NCBI GenBank assembly: GCA_002747325.1 | Contig: PDOZ01000039.1 | Coordinates: 1-48,008, forward strand | Length of the DNA: 48,008 nucleotides | Origin: Rhodobacterales bacterium | GTDB lineage: Bacteria; Pseudomonadota; Alphaproteobacteria; Rhodobacterales; Rhodobacteraceae | Direction of reading: 5' to 3' | Shown here: one piece after another, positions 25,410 to 33,321 of the stretch | Position numbering within the stretch: the first letter of the stretch is position 1 | Layout: the number at the start of each line of letters is the position of its first letter | The notes under the pieces: generated by a model | What the model was told of the DNA's origin: nothing | Database searches by the model: none | What the model saw: only the letters and a program-made list of their open reading frames with translations | Translations under genes and position numbers: made by a program

Positions 25410-25667
25410 CTAGGGCTGGTTTTTGCGCGCGTCATACTCTGGATCGGCGCCGGGGACGGGGTCGTAGCCGGAGCCGCCGAGGGGGTGGCAGGAGAAGATG
25501 CGGCGCGCGGCGAGGTAACCGCCCTTGAAGGCGCCGTGGCGTTCGAGGGCTTCGAGCGTATAGGCCGAGCAGGTTGGTTGGTAGCGGCAATTATGGCCAA
25601 CCCACGGGCTCCAGACGGCGCGGTAAAGGCGCACGGGCAGGGAGAGGATCCACGCGGCGGGGGTCAT
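25410..25667 (-). CDS. yidD: membrane protein insertion efficiency factor YidD
   Basis: This 85-residue protein has the conserved core [27 protein letters not shown] and [17 protein letters not shown], with three cysteines. It associates with the inner membrane and aids YidC-dependent insertion. Its start overlaps the rnpA stop (ATGA at 25664-25667), the classic rnpA-yidD coupling. Confidence 0.95.
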   Translation of the reverse strand: MTPAAWILSLPVRLYRAVWSPWVGHNCRYQPTCSAYTLEALERHGAFKGGYLAARRIFSCHPLGGSGYDPVPGADPEYDARKNQP

Positions 25668-26098
25668 GCCTTCTTGCCCCGTTTGTCGCTGTGAATGCGG
25701 CGCAGGGCGCGGGTGAGGTCGGCGCGCAACTCAGTGAAATCGCGGTTGGCGGTGGCGTCGCGGCGGGCGACCAGAACGTAATCCCAGCCGGGTCGGCCAT
25801 GCACTGGCAGCTCCATACGGGCAATTTCGCGCAGCCGCCGCTTGGCCCGGTTGCGCGCCACCGCATTGCCGACCTTTTTCGAGGCGGTGAAACCGATGCG
25901 AATCGTCCCGTTCGCTTCGCGTCGCCGTGCCTGCAACAAAAACGCCGGGGCTGCCTGTTTGCGCGCACGGGCGCAGGCGAGGAATTCGGCGCGTTTTTTC
26001 AGCACTTCAAGGGCAGGGCGCGGACAAACGGAAGCCGCCGGGGGCTGTGCCGCAGCCTGACCCAACGGGTCTTTCGCGGGAGCCTCCGGCGGCGTCAT
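25664..26098 (-). CDS. rnpA: ribonuclease P protein component
   Basis: This 144-residue protein subunit assists the RNase P RNA in maturing tRNA 5' ends. The signature [10 protein letters not shown] (the RNR motif) and the [18 protein letters not shown] helix are present. There is a proline/alanine-rich N-terminal extension of about 30 residues before [14 protein letters not shown], where most family members begin. It starts 34 bases after rpmH and overlaps yidD by ATGA. Confidence 0.95.
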   Translation of the reverse strand: MTPPEAPAKDPLGQAAAQPPAASVCPRPALEVLKKRAEFLACARARKQAAPAFLLQARRREANGTIRIGFTASKKVGNAVARNRAKRRLREIARMELPVHGRPGWDYVLVARRDATANRDFTELRADLTRALRRIHSDKRGKKA

Positions 26099-26132
26099 TG
26101 CATTTCCCCGGGCGTTTTCCTGAAGCTGACGC

Positions 26133-26267
26133 TTACGCGCTCAGCGACTTGCGGCCACGGGCGCGGCGCGCGTTCAGGATTTTGCGGCCGGCTTTGGTTG
26201 CCATGCGCGCGCGGAAACCGTGGCGACGCTTGCGCACCAGGTTCGACGGTTGAAAAGTGCGTTTCAT
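26133..26267 (-). CDS. rpmH: 50S ribosomal protein L34
   Basis: This 44-residue, highly basic protein begins [22 protein letters not shown] and ends in GRKSLSA, the full family length. It heads the rpmH-rnpA-yidD cluster. A near-consensus promoter lies about 95 bases upstream. A longer frame to 26324 is not L34-like. Confidence 0.97.
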
Positions 26268-26362
26268 GTCCGCTCTCCGTGTCTTCTTTTCAGGGCACCC
26301 TGCGGCGCCGTTGCCACCGACCAACCCCTCGCGGGATTCGCGGCCAAGTATTCGAAGCCCGG

Positions 26363-26391
26363 TCTATAGGGGGCGAATGGCGGGCTGTCAA
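26363..26391 (-). promoter_or_regulatory. strong sigma-70 type promoter for rpmH
   Basis: On the minus strand, TTGACA (26391-26386), a 17-base spacer and TATAGA (26368-26363) form an almost perfect housekeeping promoter. It sits about 95 bases before the rpmH start codon and drives the rpmH-rnpA-yidD unit, possibly as far as argB-sixA. Confidence 0.85.
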
Positions 26392-26461
26392 ACGATTGAG
26401 GGGCATTCTACCATAAATAACGTGCTTTTTTGCCCGTGACGTGAGAAGGAGCGGCGGTGCA

Positions 26462-27190
26462 ATGAGAGGCCAGACCATGAAAGAGACCATCCGCCGCAAC
26501 CTCCCCTTCGCCGCGATTCTTCTCTGCGCGGGGCTGGGCTTTGTCTTTCTGCGCGACGTATTGAGCTTTCAGGCACTGGCGGCGCGGCGGGAAGATATCC
26601 TTGCCTTTCGGGATGCGCATTACGCCCTGACGGCGCTGGGCTTCATCGCGATTTACACCGCGATTGTGGCCCTGTCGCTGCCCGGCGCGGCCATTGCCTC
26701 CATCGCCGGGGGGATGCTTTTTGGCCTGTTTCCGGGCACGCCGTTCAACCTGATCGCGGCGACGCTAGGGGCGGTGCTGATTTTCCTTGCGGCGCGCTCG
26801 GGGTTCGGGGCGCGGCTGTCGGCGAAGATCGACGCCACCGACGGCAAGGTCGCGCGGCTCAAATCGGGCATTGAGGACAATCAGTGGTCGGTTCTGTTCA
26901 TCATGCGGCTGGTGCCGGTGGTGCCGTTTTTCGTGGCCAATGTGATCCCGGCGCTGCTCAACGTGCCCCTGCGCCGCTTTGTGATCACCACCGCGCTGGG
27001 CATCATTCCCGGCGCGTTCGTGTATACCTCGGTCGGCGCGGGGATTGGCGAGGTGATCGCGGCGGGGGAGGAGCCGAATTTGGGGGTGATTTTCGAGCCA
27101 CATATTCTGTTGCCGATCCTCGGCCTTGCGGCACTGGCTGCGCTGCCTATGGTGTTGAAAGCAATCAAGGGTGTCAGGGGCGCGGTATGA
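26462..27190 (+). CDS. TVP38/TMEM64 (VTT/DedA-like) family membrane protein
   Basis: This 242-residue inner-membrane protein of the VTT superfamily shows the core pattern SLPGAAIASIAGGMLFGLFPGTPFNL and the paired segment RLVPVVPFFVANVIPALLNVPLRRF. The family includes lipid scramblase-like proteins; function here is unproven. The ATG at 26462 follows AGAAGGAG; an ATG at 26477 and a GTG at 26441 are alternatives. Its stop overlaps the next gene's start in ATGA, so it should be made together with the oxidoreductase. Fusions of these two families are known in other bacteria, supporting a joint role. Confidence 0.9.
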   Translation: MRGQTMKETIRRNLPFAAILLCAGLGFVFLRDVLSFQALAARREDILAFRDAHYALTALGFIAIYTAIVALSLPGAAIASIAGGMLFGLFPGTPFNLIAATLGAVLIFLAARSGFGARLSAKIDATDGKVARLKSGIEDNQWSVLFIMRLVPVVPFFVANVIPALLNVPLRRFVITTALGIIPGAFVYTSVGAGIGEVIAAGEEPNLGVIFEPHILLPILGLAALAALPMVLKAIKGVRGAV

Positions 27191-28548
27191 TTAAGGTAGA
27201 TGTTTGTGTGATTGGCGCCGGGTCTGGCGGCTTGTCGGTTGCGGCGGGGGCGGTGCAGATGGGGGCCAGCGTGGCGCTTATCGAGGCGGACAAGATGGGG
27301 GGTGACTGCCTCAATACCGGCTGCGTGCCCTCCAAGGCGCTGCTCTATGGTGCGGCGAAGGGGATGGGCTGGGACGCGGCACATGCCCATATGCGCGAGG
27401 TGATTGCGCAGATTGAGCCGCATGACAGTCAGGAACGCTTCGAGGAACTGGGCGTGCAGGTGTTTCGCGGTTTCGGGCGCTTTACTGCGCTGCGCGAACT
27501 GGAAGTCAACGGCGAGAAAATCCGCGCCCGCCGCTTCGTTATCGCCACCGGCTCGCGCCCGTTGGTGCCGGATGTGCCGGGGATGGACGAGGTTGGGGCG
27601 CTGACCAATGAGACCATCTTTGATCTTAAGGAAAAACCCGCCCATCTGCTGATCCTTGGCGGCGGTCCCATCGGTATGGAAATGGCCTTTGCGCATAACC
27701 GGATGGGATCGCAGGTGACGGTGGTCGAGGCGGCGCGGGCCTTGGGGCGCGAGGATGCGGAGGCGGCGGAACTGGTACTTGATCGTGCCCGCGCCGAAGG
27801 CATTACCATCGCGGAGGGGGCCGAGGCGGTCCGGCTGCGCAAACAGGCGGGCGAGATCGAGCTGACCACCAGCGACGGGCGCAATTTCACCGGCTCGCAC
27901 CTCTTGGTCGCGGTCGGACGCAAGCCGAATGTGGACGGGCTGGGGCTGGATGCGGCGGGGGTGTTGCTGGAAGGCGGGGCGATCCGGGTCAATGCCGGGC
28001 TGCGCACCAGCAATCGGCGCATCTACGCCATCGGCGACGTCAATGGCGGGCCGCAATTCACCCATGCGGCGGGCTATCAGGCCGGGGTAATTATCCGCTC
28101 CATGCTCTTTGCCCTGCCCGCGAAGGCGCGCACCGATCACATCCCGCGCGCCATCTATACTGATCCCGAATTGGCGCAAATCGGTTCGACGGAGGCGGAG
28201 GCGCGCGCAGAACATGGCGACAAGCTGGAGGTGGTGCGGTTTGGCTATGCAGGCAATGACCGCGCCATCGCCACCGAGCGCACCCCCGGCTTCATCAAGG
28301 TAATGGTGCTGAAAGGCCGCCCCATCGGCGCGACCATCGTTGGCGACAGCGCAGGCGAGTATATCGGCCTTTGGTCCCTTGCCATTGCCAGCAAGCTGAA
28401 GATGAGCGCCATTGCGGGCATGGTTGTGCCCTATCCGACCCTGTCCGAGATCAACAAACGCGCCGCCGGTGCCTATTTTTCTCCGCGTTTATTTGATAAT
28501 CCTCGGGTGAAACGGGCGGTGCGGCTGATCGCGCGGCTTGTGCCCTGA
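27187..28548 (+). CDS. FAD-dependent pyridine nucleotide-disulfide oxidoreductase (Lpd/MerA-like)
   Basis: This 453-residue flavoprotein has the FAD-binding IGAGSGGLSVAAGA near the N-terminus and the redox-active disulfide GGDCLNTGCVPSKA (C41, C46). The NAD(P)-binding ILGGGPIGMEMA is mid-protein, followed by the second FAD motif YAIGDVNGG and a C-terminal dimerisation domain. The histidine of lipoamide dehydrogenases (HPT) is replaced by Y416 in PYPTLSE, so it is probably not a classic Lpd. It also lacks the mercuric reductase C-terminal cysteine pair. The electron acceptor is unknown. Coupling with the TVP38-family protein suggests membrane-associated redox work. It is followed by a histidine kinase gene. 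Confidence 0.9.
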   Translation: MIKVDVCVIGAGSGGLSVAAGAVQMGASVALIEADKMGGDCLNTGCVPSKALLYGAAKGMGWDAAHAHMREVIAQIEPHDSQERFEELGVQVFRGFGRFTALRELEVNGEKIRARRFVIATGSRPLVPDVPGMDEVGALTNETIFDLKEKPAHLLILGGGPIGMEMAFAHNRMGSQVTVVEAARALGREDAEAAELVLDRARAEGITIAEGAEAVRLRKQAGEIELTTSDGRNFTGSHLLVAVGRKPNVDGLGLDAAGVLLEGGAIRVNAGLRTSNRRIYAIGDVNGGPQFTHAAGYQAGVIIRSMLFALPAKARTDHIPRAIYTDPELAQIGSTEAEARAEHGDKLEVVRFGYAGNDRAIATERTPGFIKVMVLKGRPIGATIVGDSAGEYIGLWSLAIASKLKMSAIAGMVVPYPTLSEINKRAAGAYFSPRLFDNPRVKRAVRLIARLVP

Positions 28549-28570
28549 GACTGCCCTGACCGGAGGCGCC

Positions 28571-29980
28571 ATGTTCAACACGCTATCGGGCCGGTTTTTG
28601 CTCCTGACCTGCGTCTTCGTCCTGCTGGCGGAGGTGCTGATTCTGGTGCCCTCGGTGGCGCGGTTTCGCGAGGATTACCTGATGGCGCGGCTGGAGCGGG
28701 CGCAGATCGCCTCGCTGAGCCTGTTGGCGGACGACATGCTGACCCCGGAACTGGAAGCGGAATTGTTGCGCAACGCGGAGGTTTACAACGTGGTGCTGCG
28801 CCGCGATGCGCGCCGCGAACTCGTACTGTCCTCGCCAGTGCCCGCGCCGGTCTCCGCCACCTTTGACTTGCGCAGGACCGGCCCCTGGGAGCGGATCCGC
28901 GACGCGCTGGACTGTCTTTTTTCGCCGGAAATGACGGTGATCCGGGTGATCGGCGAGCCGGTTTTGGAAGGGGGGCTGGCGATTGAAATTACCCTGCCGG
29001 GCGCGCCGTTGCGCGCGGCCATGCTGGCTTATGGCGGGCGGGTGTTTGCCTTGTCGCTGATCATTTCCGTCATCGCTGCGGCCTTGCTTTACCTCGCCGT
29101 GCGCCGCCTGATGGTGCGCCCGATTGCCGGGGTGGTGCGCGCCATGAGTCGCTTTGCCGCCGCGCCGGAAGATGCGCGCCGCGTGGTGGAGCCGGGCGCG
29201 CGGGTGGCGGAAATAAGGGCTGCGGAAGAGGCGTTGCACGATATGCAGACCGAACTGGCGCAGGCGCTGAAACAGAAGCAACGTCTGGCGCAGGTCGGCG
29301 CGTCGGTCGCCCGGATCAGCCACGATCTGCGCAATATCTTAACCACGGCCCAACTTTTCGCCGACCGCATGGAGATGTCCGACGATCCGGCGGTGCAACG
29401 TGCCGCGCCCAAGCTGATCCGCTCCATCGACCGGGCGGTGAATCTGTGCGAAAGCACCCTGTCTTTCGGGCGGGCCGAGGAACCCGCCCCGCGCCTGACG
29501 ATGGTGCCGCTGGCGGAGGTGGTGGGCGAGGTGTTGGAGAGCGAGCGGCTCGCGGCGGGGCCGGCGGAGATCACTTTCAATGCCGACCTGCCCGCAGGCT
29601 ACACCCTGCGCGCCGATCCCGAACAGCTCGACCGCATCCTGCGCAACCTCGTGCGCAACGCCCGGCAGGCCATCACCGCCAGCGGTGCGCCCGGCATCAT
29701 CCGCATCCGCGCGGAGGAAAGCGAGACTGAATGGCAGCTTTTCGTCACCGATACCGGACCCGGCTTGCCGCAAAAGGCGCAAGACCTGCTGTTTCAACCG
29801 TTCGCCGCGACGGGACGTAAGGGCGGCACCGGCCTTGGCCTCGCCATCGCTGCCGACCTGACGCGCGGCCATAACGGACGTCTGGAGCTACTGCACACCG
29901 ACCCCAACGGCACAACCTTCCGCGTTTCGCTGCCGAAGGGGTTCGATATCATCCCCGATGGGGGCGGGCGAAGCCCATGA
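28571..29980 (+). CDS. membrane sensor histidine kinase (orphan)
   Basis: This 469-residue kinase has a first transmembrane helix at about residues 9-27, a periplasmic sensor region of about 125 residues, a second helix at about 158-177 and a HAMP-like linker. The dimerisation box [14 protein letters not shown] has phospho-acceptor H251. The N-box [11 protein letters not shown]1 DTGPGLP and G2 [10 protein letters not shown] complete the ATPase. The ATG at 28571 follows CGGAGGCGCC and starts 22 bases after the oxidoreductase stop. No response regulator is adjacent. The 3' end overlaps trpS, on the other strand, by 32 bases. Confidence 0.92.
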   Translation: MFNTLSGRFLLLTCVFVLLAEVLILVPSVARFREDYLMARLERAQIASLSLLADDMLTPELEAELLRNAEVYNVVLRRDARRELVLSSPVPAPVSATFDLRRTGPWERIRDALDCLFSPEMTVIRVIGEPVLEGGLAIEITLPGAPLRAAMLAYGGRVFALSLIISVIAAALLYLAVRRLMVRPIAGVVRAMSRFAAAPEDARRVVEPGARVAEIRAAEEALHDMQTELAQALKQKQRLAQVGASVARISHDLRNILTTAQLFADRMEMSDDPAVQRAAPKLIRSIDRAVNLCESTLSFGRAEEPAPRLTMVPLAEVVGEVLESERLAAGPAEITFNADLPAGYTLRADPEQLDRILRNLVRNARQAITASGAPGIIRIRAEESETEWQLFVTDTGPGLPQKAQDLLFQPFAATGRKGGTGLGLAIAADLTRGHNGRLELLHTDPNGTTFRVSLPKGFDIIPDGGGRSP

Positions 29981-30977
29981 TGTCGAAAGCCTGATCGAGA
30001 ATCGGGTCGGCGATGGTGCGGGCGCGTTCGGAACCGCGCGTGAGGATGGCGTCGATCTCGTCGGGCGCGTCCATCAGCCGGGCCATTTCCGCCGAAATCG
30101 GCGCCAGTTTTTCCACCGCCAGCTCCGCCAGCGCCGGTTTGAACACGCCCCAGCCCGCGCCGCCAAATTCACGGATCACCGCTTCGGCGCTCTGATCCGA
30201 CAGGGCGGCGTAAATGTCGACGAGGTTCTTCGCCTCGGGCCGGTCTTTCAGGCCTTCCAGTTCCGAAGGCAGCGCCTCCGGGTCCGTCTTTGCCTTTTTG
30301 AACTTCTTGGCGATCAGGTCCGCCCCGTCCGTCATGTTGATGCGTTCCATGTCGCTTTCGCCGGACTTCGACATCTTTTTCGACCCGTCCCGCAGGTTCA
30401 TCACCCGCGCCGCTTCCCCCTTGATCACCGGTTCCGGCATGGGGAAGAAGTTGGTCTTGTAATCGTGGTTGAACTTGGCGGCGATGTCGCGGGTCAGCTC
30501 AACATGCTGCTTCTGATCATCGCCCACGGGCACCAGCGTGCCGTGATAGGCGAGGATGTCGGCGGCCATCAGGGCGGGGTAGGCGTAAAGCCCGAGCGAG
30601 ACCTTTTCCGCGTTCTTGCCCGCTTTGTCCTTGAACTGCGTCATGCGGTTCATCCAGCCGACACGGGCCACACAGCTCAGGAGCCAGCCCAACTCCGCAT
30701 GGGCCGTGACCTGCGACTGGTTGAACAGGATCGAGCGTTCCGGGTCGATGCCCGAAGCGATGAAGCCCGCCGCGACTTCGCGCGTGGCGGCGCGCAGCTC
30801 CGCCGGATCCTGCCAGACGGTGACCGCGTGCAGATCGACCACGCAATAGAGAGTGTCCATTTCCGACGTCTGCATGGCGACGAAATTCTTGATCGCGCCA
30901 AGGTAATTGCCGAGGGTCAGTCCGCCGGAGGGTTTGATTCCGGAGAACACGCGCGGGGGGAAGGTCTTGTCTGCCAT
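29949..30977 (-). CDS. trpS: tryptophanyl-tRNA synthetase
   Basis: This 342-residue class I synthetase has the HIGH-equivalent [12 protein letters not shown] at residues 16-27 and KMSKS at 201-205 ([11 protein letters not shown]). It charges tRNA-Trp. The ATG at 30977 follows CGGAGCCGAAA; a longer frame to 31049 has no conserved sequence. It is convergent with the histidine kinase gene, with a 32-base tail overlap, and divergent from the rhomboid-like gene. Confidence 0.97.
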   Translation of the reverse strand: MADKTFPPRVFSGIKPSGGLTLGNYLGAIKNFVAMQTSEMDTLYCVVDLHAVTVWQDPAELRAATREVAAGFIASGIDPERSILFNQSQVTAHAELGWLLSCVARVGWMNRMTQFKDKAGKNAEKVSLGLYAYPALMAADILAYHGTLVPVGDDQKQHVELTRDIAAKFNHDYKTNFFPMPEPVIKGEAARVMNLRDGSKKMSKSGESDMERINMTDGADLIAKKFKKAKTDPEALPSELEGLKDRPEAKNLVDIYAALSDQSAEAVIREFGGAGWGVFKPALAELAVEKLAPISAEMARLMDAPDEIDAILTRGSERARTIADPILDQAFDIMGFARPHRG

Positions 30978-31072
30978 TTTCGGCTCCGTTTCGGCTGTGG
31001 CTGGATTTCCGGTCCCGGCTGGCTTACTTGTTGGCGCAAAATGCGTCAACTGGCGGCAAGAAGGAATGTTTC

Positions 31073-31780
31073 ATGAAGCGTATTGATCCGAACCAGTTTC
31101 CCCTCGATCACGACGCCCCGCCGGTCAATCCGTTGCCGGTTTCGGTGGTCGTCATTGCGGGCGCGATGTTTCTGATCGAATTGGTGCTGACGGCGGGCGC
31201 CTCCGGGCTGTTTGGCGGGCCGGGGGCGGTTGGCTGGCGGCTGGCGGCGATGGAGCAGTTCGGCTTTTACGAGCCGCTGTTTAGCTGGATGGCGGAGACC
31301 GGCACGCTGAAGCCGGAATATCTCATGCGGCTGGTGACCTATCCTTTCGTGCATCCGACCTTCACCTCCGCCGTCTTCGCTGCGGTTTTCGTGCTGGCGC
31401 TGGGCAAGATGGTGGGCGAGCAGCTTGGGGAGGTTGCGGTTCTGGTGGTGTTTTTCGGCGCGACGGTGTTCGGGGCGCTGGGCTATTGGGCGATCTGGGA
31501 CACGCGGTTGATGCTGATTGGCGGGTTTCCCGGCGCTTACGGGCTGATCGGCGGCTTCACCTTCCTGCTCTGGAGCGGGCGGGTCGGCCATGCCAGCGGG
31601 TTGCAGGCCTTTACCCTGATTGCCTTCCTGATGGGGCTGCAACTGCTGTTTGGCCTGCTTTTTGGCGGCTCGATTACATGGGTGGCGGAACTGGTCGGGT
31701 TCATCGCCGGTTTTGCCCTCGCCGCGCTGATGACGCCCGGCGCGCGGATGCTGATTCTGGATCGGTTGCGGCGGCGTTAA
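31073..31780 (+). CDS. rhomboid-fold membrane protein lacking the catalytic dyad (probable pseudoprotease)
   Basis: This 235-residue protein has about six transmembrane helices and the rhomboid layout. The serine motif GxSG is GFPG (151-154) within LIGGFPGAYGLIGG, so P153 replaces the serine. The AHxxGxxxG motif of the sixth helix is AELVGFIAG, with E206 in place of the histidine. The oxyanion HxxxN region after H94 (FVHPTFTSAVFAAVF) has no asparagine. Proteolysis is therefore not expected; rhomboid pseudoproteases bind or route membrane clients instead. The ATG at 31073 follows AAGGA. It is convergent with murJ and shares the upstream region with trpS. Confidence 0.82.
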   Translation: MKRIDPNQFPLDHDAPPVNPLPVSVVVIAGAMFLIELVLTAGASGLFGGPGAVGWRLAAMEQFGFYEPLFSWMAETGTLKPEYLMRLVTYPFVHPTFTSAVFAAVFVLALGKMVGEQLGEVAVLVVFFGATVFGALGYWAIWDTRLMLIGGFPGAYGLIGGFTFLLWSGRVGHASGLQAFTLIAFLMGLQLLFGLLFGGSITWVAELVGFIAGFALAALMTPGARMLILDRLRRR

Positions 31781-33321
31781 CCCCGCTTCATCGCCGCTTT
31801 CAGCTCACGCAGGGTGAACGCTCCGAGCAGGTGGCCGGCGGCGTAGTAGAAGGCGCAGCCTGCGACGATCAGCACTGCCAGCGCCCCGCCTTTCCACAGC
31901 CCGCCCGCCGCGAAGAAGCTTTGCAGCGGGAAAGACAGCACCCAGACGAACACCCCCATCGCCCAGGACGCGATCAGGATGCGCCAGATGCGGGACCAGA
32001 AACGGCGGTCAAAGCGGGTGGTTTCGCCCATGCGATAGGTGCCGATCCACAGGCCAACCACCATGGCCCAGATAGATATCGTGGTGCCGATCGGGGCGGC
32101 AATATAGCCGAGATAGGGCATCAGGCCGATAGCGAAAACCGCGTTCACCACCATCGACATCAGGGCAAAATAGAACGGAGTCTTGGTGTTTTCGCGCGCG
32201 TAATAGGCTGGTTGCAGCACCTTGAACAGGACGAAGGCGGGCAGCCCCCAGGCGTAGATTTGCAGGGCCAGGGCGGTGTGCGCGGTTTCGTCCGGGCCGA
32301 AGGCGCCGCGCTGGAACAGACCGGCGACCAGCGGCATGGCAACCGCGATACAGGCGGCGGCGGCGGGCAGGGTCAGGGCCATGGCCATTTCCCCGGCCCG
32401 CGACATGGCTTCGCGTGATCCGGCGTGATCCTCGGCCTTCAGGCGGCGCGAAAGCTCGGGCAACAGCACCACGCCGATGGCGATGCCGACCACGCCGAGG
32501 GGCAGCTGGTAAATCCGGTCTGCATAGTTGATCCACGCAACTGCGCCTTCGGTGGCGGAGGCGACCTGCCGCCCGACCAGCAGGTTAACCTGCAACACCC
32601 CGCCGGACAGGGCGGCGGGGGCGGCGATGATGGCAAGGCGTTTCAGCTCCGGCGTCATGCGCGGCAGGCGGGGGATCAGCCGGTAGCCCGCGCGTGAGGC
32701 GGCGACCCAGACCAGCGCCATTTGCGCAATCCCCGCGACCGGCACGCTCCATGCCAGCGTCAGCCCGAGATCCCAGCCCGCGAAACTTGCCGCGCCCAGC
32801 GTGGTGATGAAAATCACATTGAGCAGCACCGGCGCGGCGGCGGCAGCGGCAAAGCGACCAACCGCGTTCAGAACCCCGGACAGGAGGGCGGCGAGCGAGA
32901 TGAAGAGGATGTAAGGGAAGGCGATACGGCCATAGAGAACCGCGAGGTCGAAGCGTTCATCGCCGCGAAACCCGGCGGCCATGGCCAGCACCAGCCAAGG
33001 CATGAAAATCTGTGCCAGCGCGGTGAAAAAGATCAGGATTGTCGCCAGTCCGGTGAAGGCGTCGCGGGCAAATTCATGCGCGCCTTCGCCCGCCTCGACC
33101 CGTTTGGAAAACATCGGCACGAAGGCCATGTTGAAGGCGCCCTCGGCGAAGAAACGGCGAAACATGTTGGGCAGGGAAAAGGCGATGAGGAAGGCTTCCG
33201 CCACCGGCCCCGCGCCGAGCGCCGCCGCGATCACCATGTCGCGGATAAAGCCCAAAACCCGGCTCGCCATGGTCCAGCCGCCGACGGTGAACACGCCCCG
33301 ATAGAGCCGCCCCGCCGACAT
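31777..33321 (-). CDS. murJ: lipid II flippase MurJ (MviN)
   Basis: This 514-residue MOP-superfamily protein with about fourteen helices exports lipid II for peptidoglycan synthesis. The N-terminus GGWTMASRVLGFIRDMVIAAALG and the segment FSLPNMFRRFFAEGAFNMAFVPMF are diagnostic, including the essential arginines. Its ATG overlaps the glnD stop by one base (TGATG), a common glnD-murJ arrangement in alphaproteobacteria. Its end overlaps the convergent rhomboid-like gene by four bases. Confidence 0.96.
   Translation of the reverse strand: MSAGRLYRGVFTVGGWTMASRVLGFIRDMVIAAALGAGPVAEAFLIAFSLPNMFRRFFAEGAFNMAFVPMFSKRVEAGEGAHEFARDAFTGLATILIFFTALAQIFMPWLVLAMAAGFRGDERFDLAVLYGRIAFPYILFISLAALLSGVLNAVGRFAAAAAAPVLLNVIFITTLGAASFAGWDLGLTLAWSVPVAGIAQMALVWVAASRAGYRLIPRLPRMTPELKRLAIIAAPAALSGGVLQVNLLVGRQVASATEGAVAWINYADRIYQLPLGVVGIAIGVVLLPELSRRLKAEDHAGSREAMSRAGEMAMALTLPAAAACIAVAMPLVAGLFQRGAFGPDETAHTALALQIYAWGLPAFVLFKVLQPAYYARENTKTPFYFALMSMVVNAVFAIGLMPYLGYIAAPIGTTISIWAMVVGLWIGTYRMGETTRFDRRFWSRIWRILIASWAMGVFVWVLSFPLQSFFAAGGLWKGGALAVLIVAGCAFYYAAGHLLGAFTLRELKAAMKRG

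Noticed and set aside
25664..26098. A shorter rnpA start to remove the N-terminal extension
   Set aside because: No in-frame ATG lies at the conserved boundary, and the 5' position 34 bases after rpmH is sensible; extended RnpA forms are plausible.
26268..26461. A replication origin near rpmH
   Set aside because: No DnaA-box cluster or AT-rich unwinding region is visible and dnaA is not nearby; the AT-rich bases are explained by the rpmH promoter region.
27187..28548. Calling the flavoprotein mercuric reductase or lipoamide dehydrogenase
   Set aside because: The C-terminal cysteine pair of MerA and the HPT histidine of lipoamide dehydrogenase are both missing.
29958..31076. A 372-codon plus-strand frame opposite trpS
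   Set aside because: trpS has both synthetase signatures; the antisense product is histidine/arginine-rich and unlike any protein.
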